A DNA stretch of 64,000 nucleotides from Akkermansia sp. (GTDB lineage: Bacteria > Verrucomicrobiota > Verrucomicrobiia > Verrucomicrobiales > Akkermansiaceae), in assembly GCA_017555025.1 (NCBI GenBank), contig JAFZHC010000009.1:186001-250000 (forward strand), read 5' to 3'. Position 1 is the stretch's first letter, and every line of letters starts with the position of its first letter. Position numbers and translations under genes: made by a program. The notes under the pieces are model-generated. The model saw only the letters and a program-made list of their open reading frames with translations, was not told the origin of the DNA and did no database searches. Shown here in pieces: positions 35,603-45,422 of the stretch.

Positions 35603-38600
35603 GTCCGAATGCTGTCTGCCAATGCTGCCAGCTTTTTGGCTGAGGCTCGACCTTTTACAGCCAGCGTCGGGGCAAAGACGGAAAGTCTGAACTCAGCCAC
35701 CATCAACCCATACGCCTGCCAGACAGGAGAGTGAGCATGGCGTTGATATTCTGCGTAAAATTCAGGAATGATGGCAGCCTGAAGTGACTCAATACGCGCC
35801 AGCTCACGGATAGCGGGTTGCTGGGCAATTTTCTGCAATCGTTGTTGCAGGCCTCGCGCAAAGCGACCAATATCCTGCAAGGCGGCAGGGGGAGTATCTG
35901 AAAGGAAGAATTCTCTGGTGAGCCATTGCCACTCGCGCTGTAAATCTTCAGCAATGCGTGCGGCATAGCGGTCTCGAGCAGCAGTAAGGCAGAACTCCCG
36001 CAAGGGTGCATCCGTTGCGGCCAGTTGTTCCCACAGCTTGCTGAGGGGACCGGCAATGGTGTCGTAAAGTCGCTCCCTCATACGCAGACAGGCTGCATCG
36101 AAGTCCTCAGAAGTGCGAGGAAGGGGGGCAAGAGTGGCGTCCATCGCGGCGTAGATGGTGTCAGCAACATTGTTTTTGGGGTGAGTTCCCAGCGTACTCA
36201 TTGCAAGTTTAGCCTCGACGCTCTTAATGGGTAAGCGTTTGCGGATGCTGCTGATGAAATCGCCATGGCGAATGAGCGCCAGTCGACGCACGCCAAAGCG
36301 GTGAGCCCGTTCAGCTTCTTCCTGTGTAGGATAAACTTTAATGCGTACGCGTTCGCCATCATCACAAAGTGCAGGGTACCCTGTACCGGTGCCGACATCG
36401 ACCGTAGAAGGTAAATCGCCGCAGTCCCATCGCGTCATGGCGGTGGAGGAAAAACTGCGTGAGGCTTTTTTCTTAAATCGTTGCTGTTGGATGCTTTCCA
36501 AGCGCTCCCGAATGAGGAGCATGTCAGTCCCCATGGCGAGCGTATTCTCCTTATCATCGTAAACCCATACCTTTGTTATCAGGTCATTGGGAAGGCGAGA
36601 GAAATCAATCTGCCCGGCATTGCAGAACTTCTGCGTGCGACGCATGACAAACTCAGCCAGAGCCTGTGCGAGCGAGCGGTCGGGGGCTCTGTCATACCAA
36701 TCCTCAGCAAAGTCGTCTGCCGCCGCGGCAATGGGCATAAGGAATTGTCGTACGTCTTTTGGCAAAGACCTCAGAAGGATTTCCGCACGGTCAGCAAGAT
36801 GCGCCTGCACACCCCATTCCGGCAGCCAATCAGGGAAGTCAGGCAGCTGGTCGATATGCACGCCGATGGTTACACCGTCATCGGCCTCACCGGGATTATG
36901 GGCATAGTAAATGGGGTATACCTCGTCGTTTAGCTGCAATTCATCCGGGTACAAATCGGCCGGAGCGTGATCTTCACCGGGGTATACACAATCTTCATAC
37001 GGTACAAAAAGCACCTTGGCATTTTGCTTTTCAGCTTTCTCGCGCCAACGTCGCAGCGCTTTTGCAGATGCGCAGTCGCGGGGAAGTACTCCGGCAAAGA
37101 AATTATACACGCCCTCAGAGCACCATATAAGATCACGACGTCGCAGTTTAGCCTCCACGCTGCGAACTTCATCGCGCATAGCCTGCAGGTGTTTCAAGAA
37201 GGGAGGTTCATCTCGCAGTTGCATATCGAGAATCCCCTCGCGAATCATGATTTCACGTGCAGCCGGCAAGTTATAGCGAGCGTAGGATATACGCCGACCG
37301 TCTATAATTGTCAGCCCTCCGCAGGTTACACGTTCCTTGGCATGCACCACGCCGGCATCTTTGTCCCATGCGGCATCATAGGCATGGCAGGAGCATAACT
37401 GTGGGGCAACCTGCTCAATCCAGCCCGGCTCCAGTACTGCACAACGACGCATGAATAAGCGGCTGGTTTCCACAAGTTCGGCACCGAAAATCCATTCGGC
37501 ACGCTTGTTGCGGCGGAACATACCGCTACCGGGAAATATGGAGAAATCTCTTCCGGCAGCTCCTCTGTACACTTTATCCTCGGGCCGCCACATACCAAAC
37601 TGAAGCGGTGCGCCGGCAAGCAGAGCTCGATGTATCATCTCAGGCGTTGCCTGCTTATCTTCTTCCGGGAGTTCCGGTATGCGCCAGCGTAGGGTTTCGT
37701 GCAGGGACGACGCCAAATCCTGAGCCAAATTATGCCACTCCACCATGCGCAGGAAGTTGAGGTAATTCCTGCTGCACCATTTTCGCAACTGATTGCGTTT
37801 GAGATTGCGCTTTTCTTTAAACTCCAGAGAACTGCGCCAGAGGGAAAGCATGGAAAGGAAATCGCTATCAGCATTTTTCCACTGAGCATGAGCCTGGTCA
37901 GCCTGTGAGGCAAACTCCTGAGGGCGCTCGCGGGGGTCCATTATACTCAGCCCTGCCACGATGACCAGCAATTCAGCCAGACAATGTTCATGCTCCGCCT
38001 CCAGCAACATACGCCCCAAGCGAGGATCGAGCGGCAACCTTGCCAGGCTGCGGCCGGTATCCGTCATCTTCTTATTGCGGTCAAGAGCACCTATTTCGCG
38101 CAGCGTTTTGTAACCTTCGTTAATGAGGCGGGCGCTTGGCGGGTCCGGCAGCGGGAACTCCCCCAGCGGGGGCAGACGCAGGTCAGCCATGCGAAGAATG
38201 ACGCCGGCGAGTGCACTACGTTTAATTTCCGGGTCTGTAAAGGCGTCCCTTTGTTCGAAATCACTCTCCGAATATAGGCGTATGCACACACCTTCGGTTA
38301 CGCGTCCGCAGCGACCGGCTCGCTGGCGTGCGCTGGCCTGAGAAATGGGTTCAACCTGCAGGCGCTGAATCTGGCGACCGGGAAGATAGCGGGAAATACG
38401 TGCAAGCCCGCTGTCAATGACATAGATGATACCGGGAATGGTGAGCGAGGTTTCTGCAACATTGGTTGCCAGAACAATACGTCGGGTGCCTTTCTGCGGG
38501 TGAAAAATTCGCTGCTGCTCCGCTAATCCCAATCGAGCAAACAGGGGGAGAATATCCGTTCTCGGCAGGTTGAGGTATTCCAGTTCATCTGCACAGTCGC

Positions 38601-39321
38601 GGATTTCACGTTCACCGGGCAGGAACACCAGAACATCCCCTTTATCATCGTACTCAGAAAGCCATGTGACGGCACGGGCAACATGTTGCGGCAGTTCTTC
38701 GTCCGCATGACGCGGAGGCATGTAATGGAGGTCAACGTGGTAGGTGCGGCCCTCTACATTGATGATGGGTGCACCACCAAAGAAGTCCGAGAAGGCCCCC
38801 GCATCCATAGTAGCTGAAGAGATAATAAGCTTCAGGTCAGGGCGCCGAGCCAGAAGAAGCTTCATGTACCCGAGAAGGAAATCAATATTGAGGCTTCGCT
38901 CGTGAGCCTCATCGAGGATTATGGTATGATATTTGCGCAGGTCGCGGTCATCCTGTGTCTCAGCCAGCAGAATGCCATCCGTCATCAGTTTGAGTCGGGT
39001 ATTGCGGCTTGTTTTATCATCAAAACGCACCTGATAACCGACATAATCCCCCAACTCACAGCCAACTTCCTCCGCTACGCGGCGAGCTACTGCTACTGCC
39101 GCAAGCCTTCGCGGCTGAGTACAGCCCAGCATGCCGCGGCGTTTACCCGCTACTTCCAGAGCAATTTTCGGCAACTGAGTGGTTTTACCGCTACCGGTTT
39201 CGCCTACTACCACCACTACCTGATGGCGCCGCAGAGCCGCAGCTATCTCCTGCCTTTTGCGGGAGATGGGTAAATCGGGGTAACGGAATTCAGGAGTTTG
39301 TACAGATACCGGCTCAGTCAT
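35596..39321 (-). CDS. hrpA: ATP-dependent RNA helicase HrpA
   Basis: The 1241-residue DEAH helicase has Walker A GETGSGKTTQLPKI (about 39-52), Walker B DEAHER, SATMDAG (motif III) and motif VI QRAGRCGRVTEG. The long HrpA-specific C-terminal region extends to the end (OB-like and a domain of unknown function). HrpA rescues stalled, colliding ribosomes in other bacteria. The gene lies 12 bases after the Gfo/Idh/MocA oxidoreductase and is the last gene of that operon. Confidence 0.96.
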   Translation of the reverse strand: MTEPVSVQTPEFRYPDLPISRKRQEIAAALRRHQVVVVVGETGSGKTTQLPKIALEVAGKRRGMLGCTQPRRLAAVAVARRVAEEVGCELGDYVGYQVRFDDKTSRNTRLKLMTDGILLAETQDDRDLRKYHTIILDEAHERSLNIDFLLGYMKLLLARRPDLKLIISSATMDAGAFSDFFGGAPIINVEGRTYHVDLHYMPPRHADEELPQHVARAVTWLSEYDDKGDVLVFLPGEREIRDCADELEYLNLPRTDILPLFARLGLAEQQRIFHPQKGTRRIVLATNVAETSLTIPGIIYVIDSGLARISRYLPGRQIQRLQVEPISQASARQRAGRCGRVTEGVCIRLYSESDFEQRDAFTDPEIKRSALAGVILRMADLRLPPLGEFPLPDPPSARLINEGYKTLREIGALDRNKKMTDTGRSLARLPLDPRLGRMLLEAEHEHCLAELLVIVAGLSIMDPRERPQEFASQADQAHAQWKNADSDFLSMLSLWRSSLEFKEKRNLKRNQLRKWCSRNYLNFLRMVEWHNLAQDLASSLHETLRWRIPELPEEDKQATPEMIHRALLAGAPLQFGMWRPEDKVYRGAAGRDFSIFPGSGMFRRNKRAEWIFGAELVETSRLFMRRCAVLEPGWIEQVAPQLCSCHAYDAAWDKDAGVVHAKERVTCGGLTIIDGRRISYARYNLPAAREIMIREGILDMQLRDEPPFLKHLQAMRDEVRSVEAKLRRRDLIWCSEGVYNFFAGVLPRDCASAKALRRWREKAEKQNAKVLFVPYEDCVYPGEDHAPADLYPDELQLNDEVYPIYYAHNPGEADDGVTIGVHIDQLPDFPDWLPEWGVQAHLADRAEILLRSLPKDVRQFLMPIAAAADDFAEDWYDRAPDRSLAQALAEFVMRRTQKFCNAGQIDFSRLPNDLITKVWVYDDKENTLAMGTDMLLIRERLESIQQQRFKKKASRSFSSTAMTRWDCGDLPSTVDVGTGTGYPALCDDGERVRIKVYPTQEEAERAHRFGVRRLALIRHGDFISSIRKRLPIKSVEAKLAMSTLGTHPKNNVADTIYAAMDATLAPLPRTSEDFDAACLRMRERLYDTIAGPLSKLWEQLAATDAPLREFCLTAARDRYAARIAEDLQREWQWLTREFFLSDTPPAALQDIGRFARGLQQRLQKIAQQPAIRELARIESLQAAIIPEFYAEYQRHAHSPVWQAYGLMVAEFRLSVFAPTLAVKGRASAKKLAALADSIRTC

Positions 39322-39333
39322 TAAAAAATAAGG

Positions 39334-40641
39334 TTACCAGTCTTGCATGGCGCCGTTGGCCAGACGAGATTTTTCAGCTAAGAAAACGATGCGATGGCCG
39401 GTGACAGAATCCTCCAGCAAGGTTTTACCGGGAGAAGTCGGCTCTCCTCGCATCTGGGCGATGAAATCAAGAACAACTTCTCGATCGCCGCCGCCATGGT
39501 GGCAGTTCGCCTGAGCTTCCGTAACATCCACCACATGCTGTAATCGACCTTCCGGGGCTTCGGGTACGATGGTAGAAATGGTGAACCGGCCGGTTTCAAA
39601 GGTACCGTATATTTCTCCCTTCGTACCGATAACGTGAATACGACGCTCAGAAAAGGAAGAACCTCCGGTCATTGAGAACGTACCGGTAGCGCCATCCTGA
39701 TATTCGATAAGCAACGACTGATGATCAACAATATCCGTCTTACAGCGGTAGGCACAGGCGCCGTAAGGATTCTCCGGAGCGCTGAGGAATGCTTCTTTCT
39801 CTTCATCGGTTTCGGGGCGTCGCATGTTGGAATCATGCCATACGTTATCAGCCCAGCGCTGGGGGCTTTCGATGTAGAGGCGGCGGGCAGAGTAGGGGCA
39901 ATCACGCTCTGCAGGGCAATCCGTCAGGCAGCGGGTGCCGGCATTTGCCGGTGCATTTTCGGGAACAAATTGAAACATGCTGCCCACACTGGAGATTCGG
40001 CGGGGTGTATTACTGCCCATAATCCAAGCCATCAAATCAAGGTCATGGCTGCACTTTGTCAACAACATTCCGGAGCCGCAAAGCTCAGCCGAAGCATATT
40101 TACCACGTACAAAGGAAACGCTCTCATGAAAATAGCTAACCTGAGCAGACAAGCGAATATTGATAATTCTGCCAATTTCCCCACTTTCAACCACTTGCTT
40201 GAGGCGTTGGTAATAAGGAGCATAACGCAGCACATGGCAAACCATGACAGTTCTCCCGGTTTCACGGGCGCAGGTAAGCAGCTCGGCTGCTTCCTCCTCG
40301 TTGATGGCAAATGGTTTTTCCAATAGCATGTCGTAGCCATGCCGCAAGATGGGCAGACTGGTGCGCACATGCAATTTGTCCATGGTACCGTTAATGACGG
40401 CATCTGCAAACTTCGGGACGGCAACAAGCTCCTCAACCGTAGCAAAGCAGTTGGCCGGGTCCAGACCGAATGTGAGCTGAGCGTATTCTCTGCGGCGTTC
40501 ATTTATATCAACCACGCCGACAATTTCCAGCAGTTCCGGATTGGTCAAAGCCACGCGAGAGTAAATCATGGAGCGCACCCCCATGCCTACCACAATAACC
40601 CGCAATGGTGGTTTAGCCTCGGTTCTGACTGCTGTATTCAT
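39334..40641 (-). CDS. Gfo/Idh/MocA-family NAD(P)-dependent oxidoreductase
   Basis: The 435-residue protein has an N-terminal Rossmann fold with VVGMGVRSM (about 17-25), the conserved EKPF (about 107-110) and the catalytic-region histidine in KCSHDLDLMAW. A cysteine-rich insertion (CLTDCPAERDCPYSARR, near 239-255) may bind a metal and is seen in a subset of this family. The enzymes oxidise or epimerise sugars, cyclitols or related polyols, and the substrate is unknown. It starts 10 bases after the N-carbamoylputrescine amidase gene and precedes hrpA. Confidence 0.9.
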   Translation of the reverse strand: MNTAVRTEAKPPLRVIVVGMGVRSMIYSRVALTNPELLEIVGVVDINERRREYAQLTFGLDPANCFATVEELVAVPKFADAVINGTMDKLHVRTSLPILRHGYDMLLEKPFAINEEEAAELLTCARETGRTVMVCHVLRYAPYYQRLKQVVESGEIGRIINIRLSAQVSYFHESVSFVRGKYASAELCGSGMLLTKCSHDLDLMAWIMGSNTPRRISSVGSMFQFVPENAPANAGTRCLTDCPAERDCPYSARRLYIESPQRWADNVWHDSNMRRPETDEEKEAFLSAPENPYGACAYRCKTDIVDHQSLLIEYQDGATGTFSMTGGSSFSERRIHVIGTKGEIYGTFETGRFTISTIVPEAPEGRLQHVVDVTEAQANCHHGGGDREVVLDFIAQMRGEPTSPGKTLLEDSVTGHRIVFLAEKSRLANGAMQDW

Positions 40642-40650
40642 AGAAAGAAA

Positions 40651-41505
40651 TTATTTTCCCCAACGCCGGGTGATACCTTCGTAGGAATCAATGCGACGGT
40701 CGCGGAAGAAAGGCCAAATGCGACGGTGCGCCTCCAGTGCCTGCAAATCGATATCCGCATAGAGGATGGTGCGCTCCTTAATCGGGGCCTTTGCCACAAT
40801 CTGTCCACAATAATCGCTGACAAAACTCTGCCCCCAGAACGTTGTTTCGCCTTCCACGCCGCAGCGGTTTACTGCGCAAATGTAACAGCCATTGGCAACA
40901 CCATGCCCGCGCTGTACCGTCTCCCAAGCGCAATGCTGCGCGGTGTAGAGTTCCTCCTCACCGGGAATCCAGCCGATAGCGGTGGGGTAGAAAATAATCT
41001 CAGCACCCTGCATAGCTGTCAGTCGAGCGGCCTCAGGGTACCATTGATCCCAGCAGATAAGCACGCCTATGCGACCGTAGCGTGTATCAAAGCATTTGTA
41101 GCCAAGATCTCCCGGGGTAAAATAAAACTTCTCCTCAAAACCGGGGTCTTGCGGAATGTGCATTTTGCGATAAAGACCAAGGAAGCGCCCATCAGCATCA
41201 ATAACCCATGCAGTGTTGTGGTAAAGACCGGTAGCACGTTTTTCAAATCCGGCAGCAACAATCACAACCCCCAGCTCACGGGCAAGTTCGCAGAGTTCAT
41301 CGGTCCAGGCACCCGGAATCTCATCGGCTGTATCAAACAAATCACAATCCTGAGTGCGGCAGAAATAAAGCGTAGTGCACATTTCCTGCGTGCAGATAAT
41401 CTGAGCGCCACCGGCGGCGGCTTCACGAATAGCTGTCATCTGACGACTTTTGTTCTCTGCAGGATCTGCTACAGCCTCTTGCTGGATGAGTGCGATGCGG
41501 GGCAT
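40651..41505 (-). CDS. aguB: N-carbamoylputrescine amidase (nitrilase superfamily)
   Basis: The 284-residue protein has the three catalytic residues of the nitrilase superfamily: Glu in ICTQEMCTTLYF, Lys in YRKMHIP and Cys in VLICWDQWYPEAARL. The TLYFCRTQD and FTPGDLGYKCFDTRYG segments are typical of AguB, which converts N-carbamoylputrescine to putrescine, CO2 and ammonia. No agmatine deiminase gene is nearby. The ATG at 41505 is chosen because a -10 hexamer ends five bases before it and the alternative ATG at 41532 lies inside the promoter. It is the first gene of the aguB-oxidoreductase-hrpA operon. Confidence 0.92.
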   Translation of the reverse strand: MPRIALIQQEAVADPAENKSRQMTAIREAAAGGAQIICTQEMCTTLYFCRTQDCDLFDTADEIPGAWTDELCELARELGVVIVAAGFEKRATGLYHNTAWVIDADGRFLGLYRKMHIPQDPGFEEKFYFTPGDLGYKCFDTRYGRIGVLICWDQWYPEAARLTAMQGAEIIFYPTAIGWIPGEEELYTAQHCAWETVQRGHGVANGCYICAVNRCGVEGETTFWGQSFVSDYCGQIVAKAPIKERTILYADIDLQALEAHRRIWPFFRDRRIDSYEGITRRWGK

Positions 41506-41510
41506 GCCGC

Positions 41511-41539
41511 AGTTTACCACATTTCTTCGCATATTTCAA
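41511..41539 (-). promoter_or_regulatory. Promoter of the aguB-oxidoreductase-hrpA operon
   Basis: TTGAAA (41539-41534), 17 bases, TAAACT (41516-41511) on the minus strand. Only five bases separate the -10 from the ATG at 41505, the shortest gap in the window, so the mRNA would start at or within the start codon. Confidence 0.72.
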
Positions 41540-41561
41540 GACAAGCACCGAAAATACAGAC

Positions 41562-41595
41562 AAAAAAGCTGCCGGTTTTACATTCACCGGCAGCT
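41562..41595 (-). terminator. Intrinsic terminator of the purine/pyrimidine-glycosyltransferase operon
   Basis: AGCTGCCGGT (41568-41577) and ACCGGCAGCT (41586-41595) form a perfect ten-base stem. On the minus strand it is followed directly by six T. It lies 24 bases past the stop at 41620. Confidence 0.9.
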
Positions 41596-41619
41596 TCCGT
41601 ATAATGATAAGGATGTGTT

Positions 41620-42240
41620 TTACTGCTGATCTTCAGCCACGCGGCGGAGGTGCTCCACAACGGTCTGCATGCACTCCTTGGGAGATTTGCCGGCCATGGC
41701 AGCCTGCATGGCTACGCGCTGGATTTCAGTCTCGCGCATCAGCATGATTGACATACCAATTGCTGCTTCCTTGGCGAAGTATTTACCGGCTTCAGGGTAC
41801 TTGGCGCACAGAGCGCTCAGCTCGCCATCATAGCGAGAGGTAACAGCCATTACACCCTGAATATCGGTGGGGCGCTCGGCCTTCAGGTCTGCAACAATAC
41901 GGCGATTGATGGCGTTAGACTCCTGCACATAGGCCAGGTATTCACCCTTGAGGCTATCGGTGGGGGTCTCATCCATCACCTTCTGCATCATGTCAAACTC
42001 TTGCTCAGGTGTGGGATTCACACCACCATCAGGAAGTTCGGCAGTAGCGGCCATGGAATTAGCCGTGAGCAGGATGAAGTACTTACGCACACCGGGGTCG
42101 ATATCGTACCAAGAGACCACCGTCTCTTGCGTGAAGCCGGGTACATTGGCAGGCATTTCCTTTACAGGCTGCGTTGCTTCCTGAGCATGGGCTGTTACCA
42201 GACCGGCAGCACAAATAATAGCGAGTATGATTTTGTTCAT
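41620..42240 (-). CDS. Secreted protein, unknown function
   Basis: The 206-residue product starts at the ATG at 42240 (overlapping the preceding glycosyltransferase gene by four bases). It has a classical signal peptide, MNKIILAIICAAGLVTAHAQ. The mature part is helical and acidic, with no family motif that I recognise. Being last in the purE-to-GT operon and coupled to the GT4 gene, it may be a periplasmic partner of the polysaccharide or glycan pathway. That is inference from position only. Confidence 0.8.
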   Translation of the reverse strand: MNKIILAIICAAGLVTAHAQEATQPVKEMPANVPGFTQETVVSWYDIDPGVRKYFILLTANSMAATAELPDGGVNPTPEQEFDMMQKVMDETPTDSLKGEYLAYVQESNAINRRIVADLKAERPTDIQGVMAVTSRYDGELSALCAKYPEAGKYFAKEAAIGMSIMLMRETEIQRVAMQAAMAGKSPKECMQTVVEHLRRVAEDQQ

Positions 42241-43343
42241 GATTTTTGTTTTAGTTCGTTGTATAGTTTGAGATAAACTTTGGCCATGTCCGACTGTTTG
42301 TACGGATAAGGAATCTCCTGCAGCGATGAGGGGCGGTAGGTATGCCATTGCGTCAAAGTATCGATGACCGCAGCGGTATCGTTCGGCGCTACGCGACCTT
42401 CGGGCAAAAAGGCTTCCAGTAATTCACCGATAATGCCATGGTCATACCCTACAACCGGCCGGCCAAGTGACAGGGCTTCCAGCACAGGGCGATCCCATGT
42501 AGCCGGTTCTTTTGTAAGAGAGAGCGTCACATCACAGATACTCAATATATCACGCAAATCCGAGCGGACTCCGAGCCAGGAAATATGTTCACTAAGGTAT
42601 GCTTGTGCAAATTTTCGTTTAAGTTCCTCCACATAGGCTGTATTGCCGCGACGGGAATCGCCGACCAGATAGACGTGGGCGGATATACCGGTGCGCAGAA
42701 GCCCCGTCAGAATAGGAACAAGGTCATCAAGTCCGTGCAGGGACGAAATGGCTCCGGGTACACAGATTGTCAGTTTGTTGGCTGCCTCAGGATGATTGCG
42801 TTGCCATTGCTCCAGCCACCCGGCGGTGGGGGTATAGCCGGGGTAACAAAGTCGTTCATCCGCACCGTAGGGAATAACCCACGGAGTGCATTTAAGTGGG
42901 GATGAGTCTTCTTTGAGGATTGTTCTGAGATGTTTGGAGATAGCAGTAAAAACATCGCATTGCTGCCAGCCCTTTAAGGAAAGCCCCAGCCGCGGGTATG
43001 AGGAAAGAACACCAACTATGGTAGGGCGCTCCCGCCGAGGGACACGCTTACAAGCCATGCCCGCTATCCAAGCCGCTTCAGCCGTATATACCTGAACGAA
43101 TTGAGGTCGTTTGGAACGAATGATATTTCTCAAACGGCGGATTTCGTTGATGAAATTAATGATATTGGGACGACGGCACGATATATGCTTGGCTCCGGCC
43201 AGGTGTAAGCGGCTTACCAGTTCACACGGGGGAGAAAGAACGATATTCTCACATCCTTCAGCTTGCAGCGCAGCTGCCAGGTCGGCGGCCTGAGCAGCCG
43301 GACCGCCTGATTTCAAATTCGTGCTGTAGTGAAGGATGATCAT
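42237..43343 (-). CDS. GT4-fold glycosyltransferase paralogue lacking key donor-binding residues
   Basis: The 368-residue protein has the GT-B fold layout of family 4 and aligns end to end with the product of 43340-44458 (for example CDVTLSLTKEPATWDRP against CDVTLSLTLQPESFGKT). In the paralogue, PGRITRIKG supplies the Arg and Lys that bind the donor phosphates. Here that place reads PGAISSLHG. The first glutamate of the EX7E motif is also replaced (PATWDRPVLEAL). It may be inactive as a transferase or bind a different ligand. The four-base overlaps with both neighbours show tight coupling. Confidence 0.85.
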   Translation of the reverse strand: MIILHYSTNLKSGGPAAQAADLAAALQAEGCENIVLSPPCELVSRLHLAGAKHISCRRPNIINFINEIRRLRNIIRSKRPQFVQVYTAEAAWIAGMACKRVPRRERPTIVGVLSSYPRLGLSLKGWQQCDVFTAISKHLRTILKEDSSPLKCTPWVIPYGADERLCYPGYTPTAGWLEQWQRNHPEAANKLTICVPGAISSLHGLDDLVPILTGLLRTGISAHVYLVGDSRRGNTAYVEELKRKFAQAYLSEHISWLGVRSDLRDILSICDVTLSLTKEPATWDRPVLEALSLGRPVVGYDHGIIGELLEAFLPEGRVAPNDTAAVIDTLTQWHTYRPSSLQEIPYPYKQSDMAKVYLKLYNELKQKS

Positions 43344-44458
43344 GCCTCAATTGAACAGATTTCCCGGTAGAGGCGAACATGAGCCTCAATCATATCTTCA
43401 CGTCGATAAGGGGCTCCGACCGGCAGACGAGGCTCGGGGGTAGAGGTGTACCACTCTGCCAGACGGTCAGCCATGGCAGCAGTATCGTTCGTTGGCACAC
43501 GACCGGAGGGCAGGAATACGTTGAGCTGTTCACCGACGCCGCCGTGTTCATAACCTGCGACAGGGCGACCGAGGGCAAGAGCCTCGAGAGTCGTCTTACC
43601 GAAGGATTCCGGCTGTAAGGTCAGAGACAAGGTAACATCACAGACGCACAGTACGTCACGCAGGTCCGTTCGGTGTCCCGTCCATGTAACATGAGGAGTA
43701 AGCCCGGCCTGCTCAAAAGCTTCAACCAACTCCTGACGAATGGCCTCCTTGCCTTTCTTTGTTTCGCCTACAATGACTGCATGTGCCGGTATGCCGCGCT
43801 CATGGAGTTTGCTGAGAATCGGCACCAGATGAGCAGCTCCCTTGATGCGCGTAATGCGACCGGGGAGGCAAAGGGTATATTTACCCTCCAGCTCAGGATA
43901 TGTTGAGCGCCATTCTTTCAGCCATTCTGCAGATGGACGATATCCCGGGAAATTCTGCTCTGTGTTCACAGAATTGGGGATGACGCAGATATGGTCAGGG
44001 AGAACCTTACCGGGATAATTTTGCAGAATATGCTCTTTCATGCAATCCGAAACGGCAATCACTCTGTCACCACTAGCCATGATGGCTGAATAGAAATTGA
44101 CAGAATGGAAGCCATGGAAAGTGGTAATCACTTTGGGCCTCATGTGAGGCTTGATTCTCTTGCATGCAAGGTACCCCACCCATGCCGGCACGCGGGAGTG
44201 CAGGTGCAGCACATCGGGCTTCTCCTCCTTAATCAGGCGAACCATTTTGCCGACCTGCATGAAGGTGCGAATACTCTTTCGGCCGATGGGGCGTGTGATG
44301 TGTCGAGCACCGGTTGCCTCGATAGCAGAAACCATGGGACCACCGGCAGATACGACTACACACTCCACCCCTCGCTCGCAAAGGCCTTCGCAGAGTTCCA
44401 GAACGACCTGCTCAACTCCGCCGGAGGAGAGAGAGGGGAGAAGGTGCATGATTTTCAT
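43340..44458 (-). CDS. GT4-family glycosyltransferase
   Basis: The 372-residue protein begins MKIMHLLPSLSSGGVEQVVL, the usual acceptor-domain start of GT4 enzymes. It has the donor-phosphate residues in PGRITRIKG and an EX7E motif in PESFGKTTLEALALG. It would transfer a sugar from a nucleotide-sugar donor to a cell-surface glycan at the cytoplasmic face. It overlaps the ELM1-family gene and the degenerate paralogue by four bases each. Donor and acceptor are unknown. Confidence 0.92.
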   Translation of the reverse strand: MKIMHLLPSLSSGGVEQVVLELCEGLCERGVECVVVSAGGPMVSAIEATGARHITRPIGRKSIRTFMQVGKMVRLIKEEKPDVLHLHSRVPAWVGYLACKRIKPHMRPKVITTFHGFHSVNFYSAIMASGDRVIAVSDCMKEHILQNYPGKVLPDHICVIPNSVNTEQNFPGYRPSAEWLKEWRSTYPELEGKYTLCLPGRITRIKGAAHLVPILSKLHERGIPAHAVIVGETKKGKEAIRQELVEAFEQAGLTPHVTWTGHRTDLRDVLCVCDVTLSLTLQPESFGKTTLEALALGRPVAGYEHGGVGEQLNVFLPSGRVPTNDTAAMADRLAEWYTSTPEPRLPVGAPYRREDMIEAHVRLYREICSIEA

Positions 44459-45396
44459 TGCAGTAATCCGGGGAAGGTTGTTAAGATATAATCAGCCGTA
44501 CGACCGGCCTCGTTGAGGACGGCTTTCGGACGAGCAATACTGTGCGTTTTGGCCCACTCGGTGAAAGTAGTGGCACCGCCATCGGCAATCAGCATGTTAA
44601 GACCTCGAACCACACGGGAAGGCTTGTCCTTATGAGGATCACCCTTACGCAGCATCTCAATGATGCCTACGGGAGCACCGCTGGAAAGTGCCTCGTAAAC
44701 CATGGATACACTATCCTGAGTAACCCACACTTCGTGAGCTGTAGCAAGATGGTCAGCCACCCAGGTGGGGCCGGTCTGGTCAACAGGTTCAACCTTAATG
44801 CTGGGGCAGGCTGCAACAACATCCTGCACGAAGTCCTGAGGTGTGCGGCGGGAGGTAGTCAGCACAATGGCACGGCTACACTGGCTGGCAATTGTCGTGA
44901 GCTGATTAAGCACGTGTTCGGCTTCCCATTTAAACTCTTTACTGGGTCCACCAATCAAGACAAGTGTTTCTTTCTTAGGCTCATCGGGACAGGGCTTAAT
45001 GCAATTGATAGCACCATTTGTCAGGAATACGCGACTACCAGGTACGCCGCCTTCAGGCACATCATGGCGGGGCATAATGCAAAGGTCAAAGAAGCGAGCC
45101 GGAAGGCTGGGGCGCATGCAGACCATACACAGACAACGCATGTGGCGAGCCAAGCTCAATGCTGCCAGATGCGTGCTGTGCCCCGCGCACAGAATAAGGT
45201 CGGGGCGGGGCAAATCAAGGTCTTTTCCCTTGTAGAAGAGCTTGGAGAGCCAGGTTTTCCCGAGCACGGATACTTCATGGCACGAGTGCTCTGCGTCCGG
45301 TTTGGCGGCACGAGCACGCTCGAGAAGAGCCTCCGCAAGACCGCGGGTCTGGGAAAGATGGCCTTTTTTACCATCGCTGATGATGTAGATAACCAT
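44455..45396 (-). CDS. ELM1/GtrOC1-family putative glycosyltransferase
   Basis: The 313-residue protein matches the ELM1 (mitochondrial fission ELM1-like, PF06258) family. It opens IISDGKKGHLSQTRGLAEAL and has PDLILCAGHSTH, LVLIGGPSKEFKW and the C-terminal WVTQDSVSMVYEALSSGAPVG. Bacterial members are GT-B-fold proteins found next to lipopolysaccharide or capsule genes. It lies 26 bases after the degenerate dihydroorotase and overlaps the first GT4 gene, so sugar-transfer genes share a transcript with pyrimidine synthesis genes. Confidence 0.88.
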   Translation of the reverse strand: MVIYIISDGKKGHLSQTRGLAEALLERARAAKPDAEHSCHEVSVLGKTWLSKLFYKGKDLDLPRPDLILCAGHSTHLAALSLARHMRCLCMVCMRPSLPARFFDLCIMPRHDVPEGGVPGSRVFLTNGAINCIKPCPDEPKKETLVLIGGPSKEFKWEAEHVLNQLTTIASQCSRAIVLTTSRRTPQDFVQDVVAACPSIKVEPVDQTGPTWVADHLATAHEVWVTQDSVSMVYEALSSGAPVGIIEMLRKGDPHKDKPSRVVRGLNMLIADGGATTFTEWAKTHSIARPKAVLNEAGRTADYILTTFPGLLQ

Positions 45397-45422
45397 ATCG
45401 GAGAGAAGAGTGTAAGTGTAAA

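Noticed and set aside
40339..41604. Plus-strand frame of about 420 codons
   Set aside because: It runs opposite two recognised genes and spans their junction.
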